64,000 bases of DNA, from the NCBI GenBank assembly GCA_963764585.1, contig CAVXTB010000011.1:310001-374000 (forward strand). The letters are read 5' to 3'. The notes under the pieces are model-generated. The model ran no database searches. It was not told the origin of the DNA and saw only the letters and a list, made by a program, of their open reading frames with translations. How positions within the stretch are numbered: the stretch's first letter is position 1; each line of letters begins with the position of its first letter. Below are positions 33,470 through 41,809 of this stretch, piece after piece. The position numbers and the translations under genes were made by a program. This DNA comes from JAOPZW01 sp963764585 (lineage in GTDB: Bacteria; Actinomycetota; Thermoleophilia; Solirubrobacterales; Solirubrobacteraceae).

Positions 33470-35347
33470 TCAGCCGTCGCGCACGACGGCGACCGCCGGC
33501 TTGGGCTGGCCGCCGTAGGTGAACAGGCCCTTCTGGTTGACGCCGGCGACGAGCCGCAGGGAGGGCAGGGCCTGGCGGATCGAGCCTCCGCGGAAGGTCG
33601 GGATCAGCGCGAAGTCCTGCAGCACCCAGACCAGCCAGCCGTCGAGCGCGGCGTCCGCGCGGTAGGTGGCGATGTGGCGGGCCAGCAGGCGCGCCTGGTA
33701 GTCGAAGCCGCCGGGCCCGCCGGCGGCGTTGAGCCCGCTGGCCTCGGCACCGAACTCGGTGGCCACGACGATCCGCCCGCGGAACGTCCGCTCGGCGACC
33801 TGCAGGCGCCGGCGCAGGTTGCGGGTCACCGCGGCCAGGGGCTCGGCCGGGCGCTGGTACCAGCCCTCGTACAGGGTGATGCCGATCGCGTCGACGTGGC
33901 GGTACATCAGCCCGCTGTCGTCGGCCGGCAGCGCGCTGCCCCACACGTCCAGCGCGACCGGGCGGCCGGGATCGAGTCGGTGCAGCAGGCGCGCGCTCGC
34001 GTCGACCCAGGCCGCCTGCCCGCCCGTGTGGCCGTTGTTGGCGACCTCATTGCCGAGCGTCCACGCGAGGATCGACGGGTGGATCGACGCCAGGCGCGCG
34101 CTGAGCACGACGCGCCTGCGCGCGGCGGCACGCAGCGCGGGCGTGTTCGACGTCCAGTTGCCGGGGGCGTCGATCGGGCCGATCTCCTGCCAGACGAGGA
34201 TCCCGGCGGCGTCGAGGCGCTCGAGCAGCGCCGGGCTGAGCAGGTGCTGGGCGCGCGTGGCGGTGGCGTTGATCGCCTGCAGGCGCGCCACGATCGCGTC
34301 CATGTCGGCGGGCAGCAGTGCGTCGCCGCGCCCCTCGGCGTCCTCCTGCAGCGACGCCCCGCGCAGGCGCAGCGGCTGGCCGTTCAGCTGCAGCCGCCCA
34401 CCTTCCCAGCGCAGCTCGCGCAGCCCGACGCGCTCGGTCCAGCCGGCTTCGCCCGGGACCTCGACGTGCAGCTCGGCGAGGCTCGGGTGGCCCGGCGCCC
34501 AGAGGTCGGGGTTGGCGATGCGCAGCTGCGCGCCGACGTCGCGCTGCTCGCCGGCGGCCAGGCGCACCGCCGCGAACGCCAGGTGCTGGCCGGCGAGCGT
34601 GCCCTGCACGCTCACGGTGCGCGGCTGCGGCGCGCGGTTGCGCACCGCCACCCGGACGTCGACGATCGCCGCCCCGTCGCGCAAGCGCGTGACGAGCCGC
34701 GGCGCGTCGAGGTCGCTGGGCCCGAGCGGCCGGATCGTCACCTCGCGGTTGATCCCGCCGAAGTTGAACCACGTGCGATGCCAGCCGGTGGCCTTCATCC
34801 GCGCCGGCGAGCGCCAGTCGGCGCGCACCACGAGCGTGTGGGCGCCCGCGGCGAGGCGGACGCCGGCCTCGAAGGGCAGGTAGACGCCGGTGTGGCGCGC
34901 GACGAGGCGCCCGTCGACCCACACCGTCGCGCGGTGGTTGACCGACTCGAAGCGCAGCGCGTAGTCGCCGTCGCGCGCGACGTCGAACGTCGTGCGATAC
35001 CAGGCGATGCTGCCCTCGAAGCTGCGCCGTCCGGCCGCCCCGCGCACGCGCGTGGCGTTGGGCGAGAAGGGCACGTGCACCGCGCGGCCGTCGAAGGCGC
35101 CGCGAAACCACCCGAGAGCGGCGCCGCGCTGCGCGCGGTCGCTGCGCTCGATCCACGTGCCGTCGAGCGCGGTGCGCCCGTCGGGGCCGCCCCACGCGGC
35201 GGGCGGGTGCGCCGCGTCGACGCGCACGAGCGCCGGCGGTGGCGCCGGAGCGGGGGCGCCGCCTCGCGCCGCCGCGCCGCAGCCGCCGAGCGCCAGTCCC
35301 GCGATGGCGAGTCCGGCGGTTGCGCGCCTTGCCGTCTGCGTCGTCAT
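33470..35347 (-). CDS. GH2-family glycoside hydrolase lipoprotein (beta-galactosidase/mannosidase-like)
   Basis: 625-residue exported lipoprotein: signal peptide with lipobox LALGGC (Cys23), then the three GH2 parts. These are a jelly-roll domain (WYRTTFDVARDGDYALRFES), an Ig-like domain and a TIM barrel. The acid/base glutamate is in AWTLGNEVANN and the nucleophile in VVATEFGAEASG. It should cleave a beta-linked sugar at the cell surface. Members run 600-1000 residues, so this is compact. No ribosome site precedes the ATG at 35347; a GTG at 35374 would extend it by nine residues. It heads the unit with two esterases and an ATP-grasp protein. Confidence 0.82.
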   Translation of the reverse strand: MTTQTARRATAGLAIAGLALGGCGAAARGGAPAPAPPPALVRVDAAHPPAAWGGPDGRTALDGTWIERSDRAQRGAALGWFRGAFDGRAVHVPFSPNATRVRGAAGRRSFEGSIAWYRTTFDVARDGDYALRFESVNHRATVWVDGRLVARHTGVYLPFEAGVRLAAGAHTLVVRADWRSPARMKATGWHRTWFNFGGINREVTIRPLGPSDLDAPRLVTRLRDGAAIVDVRVAVRNRAPQPRTVSVQGTLAGQHLAFAAVRLAAGEQRDVGAQLRIANPDLWAPGHPSLAELHVEVPGEAGWTERVGLRELRWEGGRLQLNGQPLRLRGASLQEDAEGRGDALLPADMDAIVARLQAINATATRAQHLLSPALLERLDAAGILVWQEIGPIDAPGNWTSNTPALRAAARRRVVLSARLASIHPSILAWTLGNEVANNGHTGGQAAWVDASARLLHRLDPGRPVALDVWGSALPADDSGLMYRHVDAIGITLYEGWYQRPAEPLAAVTRNLRRRLQVAERTFRGRIVVATEFGAEASGLNAAGGPGGFDYQARLLARHIATYRADAALDGWLVWVLQDFALIPTFRGGSIRQALPSLRLVAGVNQKGLFTYGGQPKPAVAVVRDG

Positions 35348-35468
35348 GTGAGGAGGAGACGATGGGAAGACCACGCAGGTTGCGGCCGCGCACGCCGGTG
35401 GTGATGCGACGGTCGCAGGCGGCGCGCGCGGCCGTGTGACGTTCCTGCGACCGCGCCCGATGCACCTT

Positions 35469-35529
35469 CTTGAGCGGTTTTGTCCCGCTTCTGCCGCGGA
35501 ACCGATGCGGAGGCGCCAATCCGCTCAAG
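35469..35529. repeat. Inverted repeat in the leader of the zinc-ribbon-like gene
   Basis: CTTGAGCGG at 35469-35477 is repeated in inverse as CCGCTCAAG at 35521-35529, 43 bases apart, 30 bp before the downstream ATG. The arms are perfect. They could pair in a 5' leader or bind a dimeric regulator. The spacing is too long for the HspR HAIR site that they resemble. Confidence 0.4.
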
Positions 35530-35559
35530 GTGCGTCGGATATCTGCCGAGGCGCTCGAC

Positions 35560-36024
35560 ATGAACGGTTCGGTAACTCCGATCGCGCGCTGGCGGCTCGC
35601 CGCGCCGCAGGAGCGGTCCGACGGTACGCCGGTCGCACGCGCGCGCGTCCTGACCATCACCGACCGCTGCTGGAGCTGCCGCGGCAAGGTCCGCGGCGTG
35701 GTCGGGGTCCTCGTCGACATGTCGGCCGGCCGGCGCTTCGTCGCCTTCGCCGACATCGCCGACGAGCTGGCCGCCGCCGCCGATCCGCGCGTGCTCGCCG
35801 CCCGCGGGATCGGGCCGCTGCGCCACCGCGACAGCCCGGGGATCGTCGGCGGCTACGTCTCCAACGGCTGCCCGCAGTGCGATGCCCTGATCGGCCGGAT
35901 CTTCCTCGACGACATGCTCGACGAGCACCTGCGCAACGGCGGCACCTACACCCAGCTCGACAGCGGGCTGGAGCTCGAGCTGCAGATCCCCGCCGCCGGC
36001 AGCTTCCTGCGCCGCAGCGCCTGA
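35560..36024 (+). CDS. Hypothetical protein with two CxxC pairs
   Basis: 154 residues from ATG 35560; a TTG start at 35470 would add 30 residues but falls in the inverted-repeat leader. Two cysteine pairs, DRCWSCRGKV and NGCPQCDALIGR, are spaced about 70 residues apart and may bind zinc. The segment between them (LVDMSAGRRFVAFADIADEL) looks like a small alpha/beta domain. I do not recognise the family. It stands alone between the divergent GH2 gene and the beta-propeller gene. Confidence 0.6.
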   Translation: MNGSVTPIARWRLAAPQERSDGTPVARARVLTITDRCWSCRGKVRGVVGVLVDMSAGRRFVAFADIADELAAAADPRVLAARGIGPLRHRDSPGIVGGYVSNGCPQCDALIGRIFLDDMLDEHLRNGGTYTQLDSGLELELQIPAAGSFLRRSA

Positions 36025-36071
36025 TCGAAGCAGGCTTGAGCGGGCGGCCATCGGGGTAGCCTCGGCGGCCG

Positions 36072-37463
36072 ATGAAGGCAGGGATGCTCGGCGGCGCTGT
36101 AGCGATCGTGGCAGGGCTGGCGCTGGCGGCGGGGCAGGCGGCCGCCCAGGTGCCCGCGCTCCCCGAGCCGCCGAATCCGGTCGACCTCGTACCGCACGCC
36201 GCGCCGGCTCCGCTGACCGCGGGCGAGTGGCCCCTCTACGGCCACGACGTCGCCAACTCGCGCGACGGCGGCAGCGCGGGCCCGTCGGCGACAGACGTGC
36301 TCGGCCTGCGCCCGGTGTGGAGCGTCAAGTCGACCGACGGGGACTTCACGGGCACGCCGGTCGAGGCCGGCGGGGTCGTCGTCGCCGTCTCCGGCGGCGG
36401 CAGCGTCGTCGCGATCGACGCCTCGACCGGCGCGCTGCGCTGGTCGCGCGATCTCGGCCAGCCGGCCAACGCCAGCGCCGCGATCGCGGACGGGCGGGTG
36501 TACGTGCCGCTCGCCACGACGTCGGCGCCGGCCGTCGCCGCCCTGTCGCTGGCCGACGGCTCGCCGCTGTGGACGGCCGTGCTCGACTCGAGCGAGGGCG
36601 CGTCGGCGTTCGGCAGCCCGGTGGTGTGGGACGGCAGCGTGTACATGGGGACCTCCGGCGAGCTCGGCGACCCCGAGCTCCCGCTGCGCGGGGCCATGGT
36701 GGCGCTCGACGCCGCGACCGGCGCGCTGCGCTGGCGGACCTACATGGTCCCGCCGGGCTTCTCCGGCGCGCCCGTGTGGAGCACGCCGACGATCGACGCG
36801 CAGACCGGCAGGCTCTACGTCGGCACCGGCAACGCCTACAACGCGCCGGCCGCCGACACGACCGATGCGATCGTGGCGCTCGACGCGACGAGCGGCGCGA
36901 TCGTCGGGCACTTCCAGGCGACGGCGGGCGACGCCTTCAGCGGCTCGGACTCCGCGGCGGGCCCCGACTACGACTTCGGCGCCTCGGCGAACCTGATCAC
37001 CGGGCCCGACGGGCGCAAGCTCGTGGGGGAGGGCCAGAAGGACGGGACCTACTGGGCGCTCGACCGCGAGACGATGGAGCCGGTCTGGAGCCAGAAGACC
37101 GGACCGCCCTCGCAACTGGGCGGCATCATCGGCTCCACCGCCTACGACGGCACGCGCATCTACGGCCCCGACACGCCGGCCGGCGAGCAGTGGGCGCTGA
37201 CGTCCTCGGGCACCCCGGCGTGGCTGTCCGCGGACGGCGGCCCGCTGCACTTCAACCCGACGGCCGTCGCCAACGGGGTCGTCTACACCGCCGACATGAG
37301 CGGCGTGCTGACCGCCCGCGAGGCCTCGACCGGCGCCGTGCTGATCAAGCTCCCGCTCGGGGCTCCGTCCTACGGCGGCGTCGCGGTCGCCGGCGGCTAC
37401 GTGTTCGCCGCCGTCGGCACGCAGGGCGACAGCGGCTACGTGGTGGGCTACCGGCCGCCGTAG
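36072..37463 (+). CDS. Exported PQQ-type beta-propeller protein
   Basis: 463-residue secreted protein: signal peptide (about 1-25) followed by repeated beta-propeller blades with the motif ALDAxTGALRW (for example VAIDASTGALRWSRDLG, VALDAATGALRWRTY). It resembles polyvinyl-alcohol dehydrogenase-like PQQ-repeat proteins but has no heme-binding CxxCH, and PQQ-coordinating residues cannot be confirmed. TAGCCT at 36057-36062 and CTTGAG at 36035-36040 (16-bp spacing) may be the promoter. It could be a dehydrogenase or a binding scaffold. Confidence 0.8.
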   Translation: MKAGMLGGAVAIVAGLALAAGQAAAQVPALPEPPNPVDLVPHAAPAPLTAGEWPLYGHDVANSRDGGSAGPSATDVLGLRPVWSVKSTDGDFTGTPVEAGGVVVAVSGGGSVVAIDASTGALRWSRDLGQPANASAAIADGRVYVPLATTSAPAVAALSLADGSPLWTAVLDSSEGASAFGSPVVWDGSVYMGTSGELGDPELPLRGAMVALDAATGALRWRTYMVPPGFSGAPVWSTPTIDAQTGRLYVGTGNAYNAPAADTTDAIVALDATSGAIVGHFQATAGDAFSGSDSAAGPDYDFGASANLITGPDGRKLVGEGQKDGTYWALDRETMEPVWSQKTGPPSQLGGIIGSTAYDGTRIYGPDTPAGEQWALTSSGTPAWLSADGGPLHFNPTAVANGVVYTADMSGVLTAREASTGAVLIKLPLGAPSYGGVAVAGGYVFAAVGTQGDSGYVVGYRPP

Positions 37464-37654
37464 AGGTCCGCCATCCGACACCGCCGCGGAGCGCGTGCGA
37501 GCTTGCCCCGCGGAGCCGCGTTCGGTGCCGGGTGGCCTCGACCCGCCTGCCCATGCTCGCGACGCTCGTCGCGTGCGCGCTCGGCTGCGCCGCGCAGCTG
37601 CACCTGCTGCCCTCGACGCCGATCGGCGACGCGCAGCGCGCAGCCGTGCAGCGC
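37464..37654. other. Gene-poor stretch next to a cupin remnant
   Basis: A GTG at 37532 opens a plus-strand frame starting MASTRLPMLATLVACALGCA, a signal-peptide-like run, but it soon enters the antisense of the cupin remnant and has no recognisable continuation. It may be the 5' end of a lost secreted-protein gene. Confidence 0.3.
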
Positions 37655-37864
37655 GCCCGCGTTCCAGAAGGTGTGCCACTGGCCGCGCGGCTTGAAGATC
37701 AGGTCGCCGGGACCGCCCACGACCACCTCGTCGCCCAGCAGCGCGCCGACCCGGCCCTCGAGCACGTAGCTGTACCCGTCCTCGCGGGTGTGGCGATGCA
37801 GCGGGGCCGCCAGGGCCCAGGGCCCCATCGGGTGCTCGACCAGGGCCACGCGCCTGCGCATCAC
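37655..37864 (-). pseudogene. Cupin-domain gene remnant
   Basis: About 70 residues match the core of a small cupin: VALVEHPMGPWALAAPLHRH, then DGYSYVLEGRVG, GPGDLIFKPRG and HTFWNAG. The usual first 30 or so residues are missing: homology starts exactly where TetR homology begins on the other strand (37857-37864). After WNAG the frame turns into Arg-rich sequence with none of the expected C-terminal strands. Both ends are therefore lost. The remaining frame runs on to 37448 without cupin character. Confidence 0.65.
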
Positions 37865-38390
37865 CGAGAGCGCCGTCGAGCTGCACGAGCGGCTCGGCCC
37901 CGCCCGCGCGTCGATCAGCGCGATCGCCGATCGCGCCGGCGTGCGCCGCTCGACCGTCTACCGCCACTTCCCGGACGAGGAGGCGCTGTTCGCCGCGTGC
38001 ACGTCGCACTGGGCCGCCTCGCACGTCCCGCCCGACCTGGAGGCCTGGGCGGCGATCGAGGAGCCGGACGAGCGCCTGCGCAAGGCGTTGCCTGCCGTGT
38101 ACGGCTACTACCGCTCGACCGGGCGCATGCTCGAGCACGCGCTGCGCGATGCGGCGGTGTCGCCGCTCGTCGCAAGGATGCTGGGGCCCTACCGCGGCTA
38201 CGTCGTGGCGGCCGCCGACGCGCTCATGGCGGGCCGGCGGCATCGCGGCCGCGCCCGCCGGCGCGTGCGCGCCGCGATCGGCCACGCGCTCGCGTTCGAG
38301 ACCTGGCACTCGCTCGCCGTCGACCAGGGGCTGGACGACGGCGAGGCCGCGGCGCTCATGTGTCGCCTCGTCACCTGCGCGGTGAGCTGA
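37788..38390 (+). CDS. TetR-family transcriptional regulator
   Basis: A complete TetR DNA-binding region (TRLRITESAVELHERLGPAR, then AGVRRSTVYRHFPDEEALFAA) is followed by an all-helical ligand domain, ending at 38390. The start is uncertain. From GTG 37788 the first 23 residues are the antisense of the cupin remnant and unlike a TetR N-terminus, and no start codon lies closer except a CTG at 37853. The 5' end was probably replaced in the rearrangement that truncated the cupin gene. Its targets may include the acyl-CoA synthetase downstream. Confidence 0.78.
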   Translation: MWRCSGAARAQGPIGCSTRATRLRITESAVELHERLGPARASISAIADRAGVRRSTVYRHFPDEEALFAACTSHWAASHVPPDLEAWAAIEEPDERLRKALPAVYGYYRSTGRMLEHALRDAAVSPLVARMLGPYRGYVVAAADALMAGRRHRGRARRRVRAAIGHALAFETWHSLAVDQGLDDGEAAALMCRLVTCAVS

Positions 38391-38427
38391 CGGGAAGGCG
38401 CGCGCGCCGCGCGCGTCTCCCACCTAC

Positions 38428-40071
38428 ATGCTCATCGAACGCCAAGCCGCCGTCCTCCCGCTCTCCCAGACCCAGGGGCCGCGCGACGTCCCGTTGCTGG
38501 AGGAGACGATCGGCGAGAACCTGCGCCGCACCGTCGAGCGCTTCGGCGACCGCGAGGCGCTCGTCGTCCTCGACCAGGGCTACCGCGCGACCTACCGCGA
38601 GCTCTGGCACGAGGTCGGCCTCGCCGCGCGCGGGCTGCTCGCCCGCGGCGTGCGCAAGGGCGACCGCGTCGGGATCTGGTCGCCGAATCGGGCCGAGTGG
38701 GTGATCGCCCAGTTCGCCACGGCGCGCATCGGCGCGATCCTCGTGACGATCAACCCGGCCTACAAGCCCGCCGAGCTCGAGTACGCGCTCACCAAGGCCG
38801 GCGTGAGCGTGCTCCTGCTCGCGCGGGGCGTCCGCCAGGCCGACTACGTCGCCATGGTCGACGAGGTCTCCGCGCGCTGCCCGGAGCTGCGCGAGGCGCT
38901 CGTGATCGACGACCGGTGGACCGAGCTGCTCGCCGACGGCGAGCGCGTCGACGAGCGCGAGCTCGCCGCGGTCGAGGCGACGCTCGATCCCGAGGACCCG
39001 ATCAACGTCCAGTACACGTCGGGCACGACGGGCCTGCCGAAGGGCGCGACGCTCTCGCACCGCAACATCGTCAACAACGGCTACTTCACCGCGCGCCGCC
39101 TGCGCTACAGCGAGCACGACCGGGTGTGCGTCCCGGTGCCCTTCTACCACTGCTTCGGGATGGTCGTGGGCAACCTCGCCTGCGTCACCCACGGCGCGTG
39201 CATCGTCGCCCCGGGCGCGGCGTTCGACCCGCTCGCCACGCTGCGGGCCGTCGAGGCCGAGCGCTGCACGTCGCTCTACGGCGTGCCGACGATGTTCATC
39301 GCCGAGCTCGAGGAGCCGCGCTTCGCCGAGCTCGACCTCTCGAGCCTGCGGACCGGGATCATGGCCGGCGCGCCGTGCCCGGTCGAGGTGATGACCAAGG
39401 TCCGCACGCTCATGCACATGGACGAGGTCACGATCGCGTGCGGCATGACCGAGACCGCGCCGCTGTCGACCCAGACTGCCGTCGACGACGACATCGACAA
39501 GCAGGTCTCGACCGTCGGCCGCGTCCATCCCCACGTCGAGATCAAGGTCGTCGACCCCGCGACCGGCGAGGCCGTCCCGCGCGGCGTCGCCGGCGAGCAG
39601 TGCACGCGCGGCTACAACGTCATGCTCGGCTACTGGGACGACGAGCAGGCCACGCGCGCGGCGATCGACGCCGACGGCTGGATGCACAGCGGCGATCTCG
39701 CGGTCATGGACGACGACGGCTACCTGAAGATCGTCGGGCGCATCAAGGACATGCTCATCCGCGGCGGCGAGAACATCTACCCGCGCGAGGTCGAGGAGTT
39801 CCTGCTCACGGTCCCCGGCGTCAGCGACGCCTACGTCGTCGGCGTGCCCAGCGAGCGCTACGGCGAGGAGGTCATGGCCTGGGTCAAGCTCCGCGACGGC
39901 TACGCGCTGACGCCCGACGCGCTCGCCGACGCCTGCCGCGGGCGCATCGCCACCTACAAGATCCCGCGCTACTGGAAGCTCGTCGACGAGTTCCCGATGA
40001 CGGTGACCGGCAAGGTCCAGAAGTACCGCATGCGCGAGATCGCCGTCGCGGAGCTGGAGCTCGCGGCATGA
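38428..40071 (+). CDS. AMP-forming fatty acyl-CoA synthetase
   Basis: 547-residue ANL-superfamily ligase that activates a carboxylic acid with ATP and CoA. Motif A3 YTSGTTGLPKG is at 196-206; GMTETAPLS and GWMHSGDLAVMDDDGYLKIVGR (A5-A8) and the C-terminal catalytic lysine segment MTVTGKVQKYRMRE are intact. The long N-terminus and FYHCFGMVVGNLA are typical of medium/long-chain or FadD-like enzymes. It lies 37 bp after a TetR regulator, so fatty-acid-responsive control is plausible. Confidence 0.93.
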   Translation: MLIERQAAVLPLSQTQGPRDVPLLEETIGENLRRTVERFGDREALVVLDQGYRATYRELWHEVGLAARGLLARGVRKGDRVGIWSPNRAEWVIAQFATARIGAILVTINPAYKPAELEYALTKAGVSVLLLARGVRQADYVAMVDEVSARCPELREALVIDDRWTELLADGERVDERELAAVEATLDPEDPINVQYTSGTTGLPKGATLSHRNIVNNGYFTARRLRYSEHDRVCVPVPFYHCFGMVVGNLACVTHGACIVAPGAAFDPLATLRAVEAERCTSLYGVPTMFIAELEEPRFAELDLSSLRTGIMAGAPCPVEVMTKVRTLMHMDEVTIACGMTETAPLSTQTAVDDDIDKQVSTVGRVHPHVEIKVVDPATGEAVPRGVAGEQCTRGYNVMLGYWDDEQATRAAIDADGWMHSGDLAVMDDDGYLKIVGRIKDMLIRGGENIYPREVEEFLLTVPGVSDAYVVGVPSERYGEEVMAWVKLRDGYALTPDALADACRGRIATYKIPRYWKLVDEFPMTVTGKVQKYRMREIAVAELELAA

Positions 40072-40337
40072 GGGCCCCGGACGACGTCACCGTCCGCGTG
40101 GCCCTGGCCGACGAGGCAGGCGGCGAGCCGATCCGCCGCCTCGCGGCGCTGCACGGCGGCCCGCCGCCCCAGGGCCTCGTCGCGATCGCCGACGTCGGCG
40201 GCGAGCCGGTGGCCGCGGTCGCCTTCGCCGACGGCCACGCGGTGGCCGACCCCGAGCGCTCGACCCCGGCCATCATCACGCTGCTGCAGATGCACCGCTG
40301 GGCGCTGCGGGCGATCGTGACGGTGTGGGGCGCCTGA
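40068..40337 (+). CDS. Small conserved hypothetical protein (89 aa)
   Basis: Starts inside the stop of the acyl-CoA synthetase (ATGA). The sequence VRVALADEAGGEPIRRLAAL, then LVAIADVGGEPVAAVAFADGHAVADPERSTP is of a kind often found in Thermoleophilia as a short stand-alone protein or at the start of acetyltransferase-like proteins. No catalytic motif is visible. Function unknown. Confidence 0.65.
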   Translation: MRAPDDVTVRVALADEAGGEPIRRLAALHGGPPPQGLVAIADVGGEPVAAVAFADGHAVADPERSTPAIITLLQMHRWALRAIVTVWGA

Positions 40338-40377
40338 CCACGCGATGAGTTCGCGGCCCTCGGGGGATCAAGAGGGC

Positions 40378-41109
40378 ATGCGAACGACCTTTCCGAACGA
40401 GACGGCGGAGTACCGGGCGGCGCGCGACGCGCTGCTCGAGCGCGAGATCGCGCTGCGGCGCGAGATGGAGGCGGTGGCCGCCGCGCGGCGCGCGCTTCCA
40501 CCGGGTGGAGCGGTCCCCGAGGACTACGTCTTCCAGGGCGCCGGCGCCGGCGGCGCGCCGGCCGACGTGCGGCTGTCGGAGCTCTTCGCGCCCGGCAGGG
40601 ACTCGCTCGTGATCTACAGCTTCATGTTCCCGCGCGATCCCGCCGACGAGCGCCCCGGCCCGAGCACGGGCGAGCTAGCGAGCCTGCCGCTGGCACAGGG
40701 CCCCTGCCCGTCGTGCGTGGCGCTGCTGGACCAGCTCGACGGCACCGCCGAGCACGCGGCTCCGCTGGTCAACTTCGCGGTGGTCGCCAGGGCGCCGCTG
40801 CCGCGCGTGCTCACCTTCGCCCGCGAGCGCGGCTGGCGGCGCCTGCGGCTGCTCTCGTCGGCCACCAACACCTACAACCGCGACTACCTCGCCGAGACGC
40901 CGGAGGGCGACCAGCGGCCGATGCTCAACGTCTTCTATCGCGACGGCGAGACGATCCGCCATTTCTGGGGCTCAGAGCTCTTCTACGCGCCGGCCGAGGC
41001 GGGGCAGGACCCCCGGCACGTCGGCACCCTCGAGCCGGTGTGGAACATGCTCGACCTCACCCGCGAGGGACGCCCGACCGACTGGGACGAGCAGCTGCGC
41101 TACTCGTGA
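40378..41109 (+). CDS. DUF899 thioredoxin-like-fold protein
   Basis: 243 residues of the DUF899 family: TAEYRAARDALLEREIALRRE at the start, PEDYVFQ, the CPSC pair in AQGPCPSCVALLDQLDG, and NTYNRDYLAETPEGDQRPMLNVFYRDG. The CPxC arrangement resembles a thioredoxin-type redox site. AGAGGG lies just before the ATG at 40378; an upstream ATG at 40345 would add 11 residues. Its 3' end overlaps the convergent peroxiredoxin gene by 10 bp. Confidence 0.85.
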   Translation: MRTTFPNETAEYRAARDALLEREIALRREMEAVAAARRALPPGGAVPEDYVFQGAGAGGAPADVRLSELFAPGRDSLVIYSFMFPRDPADERPGPSTGELASLPLAQGPCPSCVALLDQLDGTAEHAAPLVNFAVVARAPLPRVLTFARERGWRRLRLLSSATNTYNRDYLAETPEGDQRPMLNVFYRDGETIRHFWGSELFYAPAEAGQDPRHVGTLEPVWNMLDLTREGRPTDWDEQLRYS

Positions 41110-41768
41110 CCGACCGGCTGGGGCACGATCCGGATGTACGGCCGCGGCGACTCCCAGCCGTCCGGATAGGTCTCCCTGGCGGCCTCGTCGGAGACCGAGC
41201 CGGCGATGATCACGTCGTCGCCCTGCTGCCAGTTGACCGGCGTGGAGACCTTGTGGTCGGCGGTCAGCTGCAGCGAGTCGATGACGCGCAGGACCTCGTC
41301 GAAGTTGCGTCCGGTCGTCATCGGATAGACGAGGACCAGCTTGATCTTCTTGTCCGGGCCGATGACGAAGACGTTGCGCACCGTCGCGTTCTGGGCCGGC
41401 GTGCGCTCGGTCGGATCGCCGGACGTGTCGGCCGGGAGCATCCCGTAGAGCTTGGCCACGTTGAAGTCCGCGTCGCCGATCATCGGGTAGTTCGGGGCGA
41501 AGCCCTGGGTGTCCTCGATGTCGGCCGCCCACTCGGCGTGGCTCTCGACCGGGTCGACGGACAACCCGATGATCTTCACGTTGCGCTTGTCGAAGTCGGG
41601 CTTGATCTTGGCCATGTAGCCGAGCTCGGTCGTGCAGACCGGCGTGAAGGCGCGCGGATGCGAGAACAGCACCGCCCACGAGTCGCCGATCCAATCGTGG
41701 AAGCGGATGCGGCCTTCGGTGGTGTCCGCCTCGAAGTCCGGCGCGGTGTCGCCAATGGAAAGAGCCAT
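41100..41768 (-). CDS. 1-Cys peroxiredoxin (Prx6-type)
   Basis: 222-residue thiol peroxidase that reduces hydrogen peroxide and lipid peroxides. The peroxidatic Cys45 is in PRAFTPVCTTE, the P-x-x-x-T-x-x-C pattern. The long C-terminal part (VNWQQGDDVIIAGSVSDEAARETYPDGW) and absence of a resolving Cys in the usual place mark the Prx6 subgroup. AAGGGG precedes the ATG at 41768; an earlier GTG at 41813 overlaps the neighbouring gene's 3' end and lacks homology. Confidence 0.93.
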   Translation of the reverse strand: MALSIGDTAPDFEADTTEGRIRFHDWIGDSWAVLFSHPRAFTPVCTTELGYMAKIKPDFDKRNVKIIGLSVDPVESHAEWAADIEDTQGFAPNYPMIGDADFNVAKLYGMLPADTSGDPTERTPAQNATVRNVFVIGPDKKIKLVLVYPMTTGRNFDEVLRVIDSLQLTADHKVSTPVNWQQGDDVIIAGSVSDEAARETYPDGWESPRPYIRIVPQPVGHE

Positions 41769-41809
41769 TTTGCTATCCCCTTTTGGAGTGATCGCTGCCG
41801 GCGATCCTC

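Noticed and set aside
35362..35439. 25-codon Arg-rich peptide behind an AGGAGGAG site, antisense to the GH2 gene start region
   Set aside because: The purine run could be chance in this GC-rich strand, and the peptide (MGRPRRLRPRTPVVMRRSQA and five more) has the composition of non-coding frames here.
35469..35529. HspR HAIR operator
   Set aside because: The arms resemble CTTGAG/CTCAAG but are 43 bases apart instead of 7 and carry different flanks.
35946..38423. Long minus-strand open frame of about 825 codons opposite the beta-propeller gene
   Set aside because: Low-complexity product without motifs, covering three recognisable genes on the other strand, apart from the true cupin remnant within its range in another frame.
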